A stretch of 64,000 nucleotides of DNA, taken from assembly GCF_024868665.1 (NCBI RefSeq), contig NC_079891.1:28001642-28065641 (forward strand), written 5' to 3'. The stretch is from Triplophysa rosa (Eukaryota > Chordata > Actinopteri > Cypriniformes > Nemacheilidae). This document shows, piece after piece, positions 63,725 through 64,000 of the stretch (within the stretch, counting starts at the first letter, position 1; each line of letters begins with the position of its first letter). A program made the position numbers and the translations under genes. Below the pieces are notes generated by a model, which saw only the letters and a list, made by a program, of their open reading frames with translations, was not told the DNA's origin and did no database searches.

Positions 63725-64000
63725 CTGGATGATGAGGGAAAGAAAACATTATGATTCTTTAATTATATCTGTATGAAATTTCATATTCTTTTTTTTTAAA
63801 TAAGAGTAGATACACAATTATGTTCTCTTTACTCTGCAAATAGTATTATTTTTAAAAAATCATCTTTTGAATCAGTTTCTTCGCTATATACTGTATTGCA
63901 TTTATTTTGTTAGATTGCTCATATTTGTCTTAGAGAGTCTATGTAATCGGTTATATGTTGTTTGTCATGAGAGTGTCATCACCTATAAGGGTGTATGTTT

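Overview
The window looks like nuclear DNA of a teleost fish, most likely a cyprinid. The evidence is spliced genes with long AT-rich introns, a very dense load of fish transposons (DIRS-type tyrosine-recombinase retrotransposons, a gypsy-like LTR family, an L2-type LINE, a Tc1-type DD37E element, hAT-like and CACTA-like elements) and tRNA-headed SINEs with the conserved fish tail GCTTTGGATAAAAGC. There are no bacterial-style operons. All exon models were made by eye from splice signals and reading-phase continuity, with no transcript support.

Left part, 1-7139: a nest of decayed retroelements. The 3' half of a plus-strand DIRS element (RNase H end and recombinase end) is followed by a minus-strand DIRS element (gag and the start of RT). 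That second element sits in an LTR-type element at about 4480-7139, which has several LTR copies and a GC-rich minisatellite read in frame.

7140-14868 and 27962-32264: two copies of one segmental duplication. Both carry, on the minus strand, the first four coding exons of a gene for a coiled-coil protein. In the right-hand copy five more exons follow outside the duplication (27040 down to 25904). The nine exons join in perfect phase into a 278-codon reading frame, with an N-terminal coiled coil and a C-terminal Rossmann-like alpha/beta domain. I know this only as an uncharacterised fish protein type. The left copy is cut off at 7139 by the LTR element. The right copy also preserves the empty sites of two transposons present only in the left copy (8651-10372 and 12470-14200).

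Between the copies (14869-27961): a complete Tc1-type transposon with an intact 337-aa DD37E transposase (18282-19851), a CACTA-like element (20123-22512), small MITEs and the C-terminal exons of the coiled-coil gene. From 32265 to 37020 there is a second transposon pile. One hAT-like element in it has a perfect 8-bp target duplication and contains a long microRNA-like hairpin at 35232-35334.

Right part: a four-exon GPR83-type G protein-coupled receptor on the plus strand (38536-41288, 352 aa). It is tail-to-tail with a large ARHGAP20-type Rho GTPase-activating protein gene on the minus strand (exons from 63724 down to 47599; its 5' exons, expected to encode the PH and RA domains, lie beyond the window). 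Human GPR83 and ARHGAP20 are both on chromosome 11q, which fits. The RhoGAP introns hold an L2 LINE fragment, a SINE, a solo LTR with clear target duplications, LTR debris and microsatellites. The three genes are not an operon and no functional link between them is implied.
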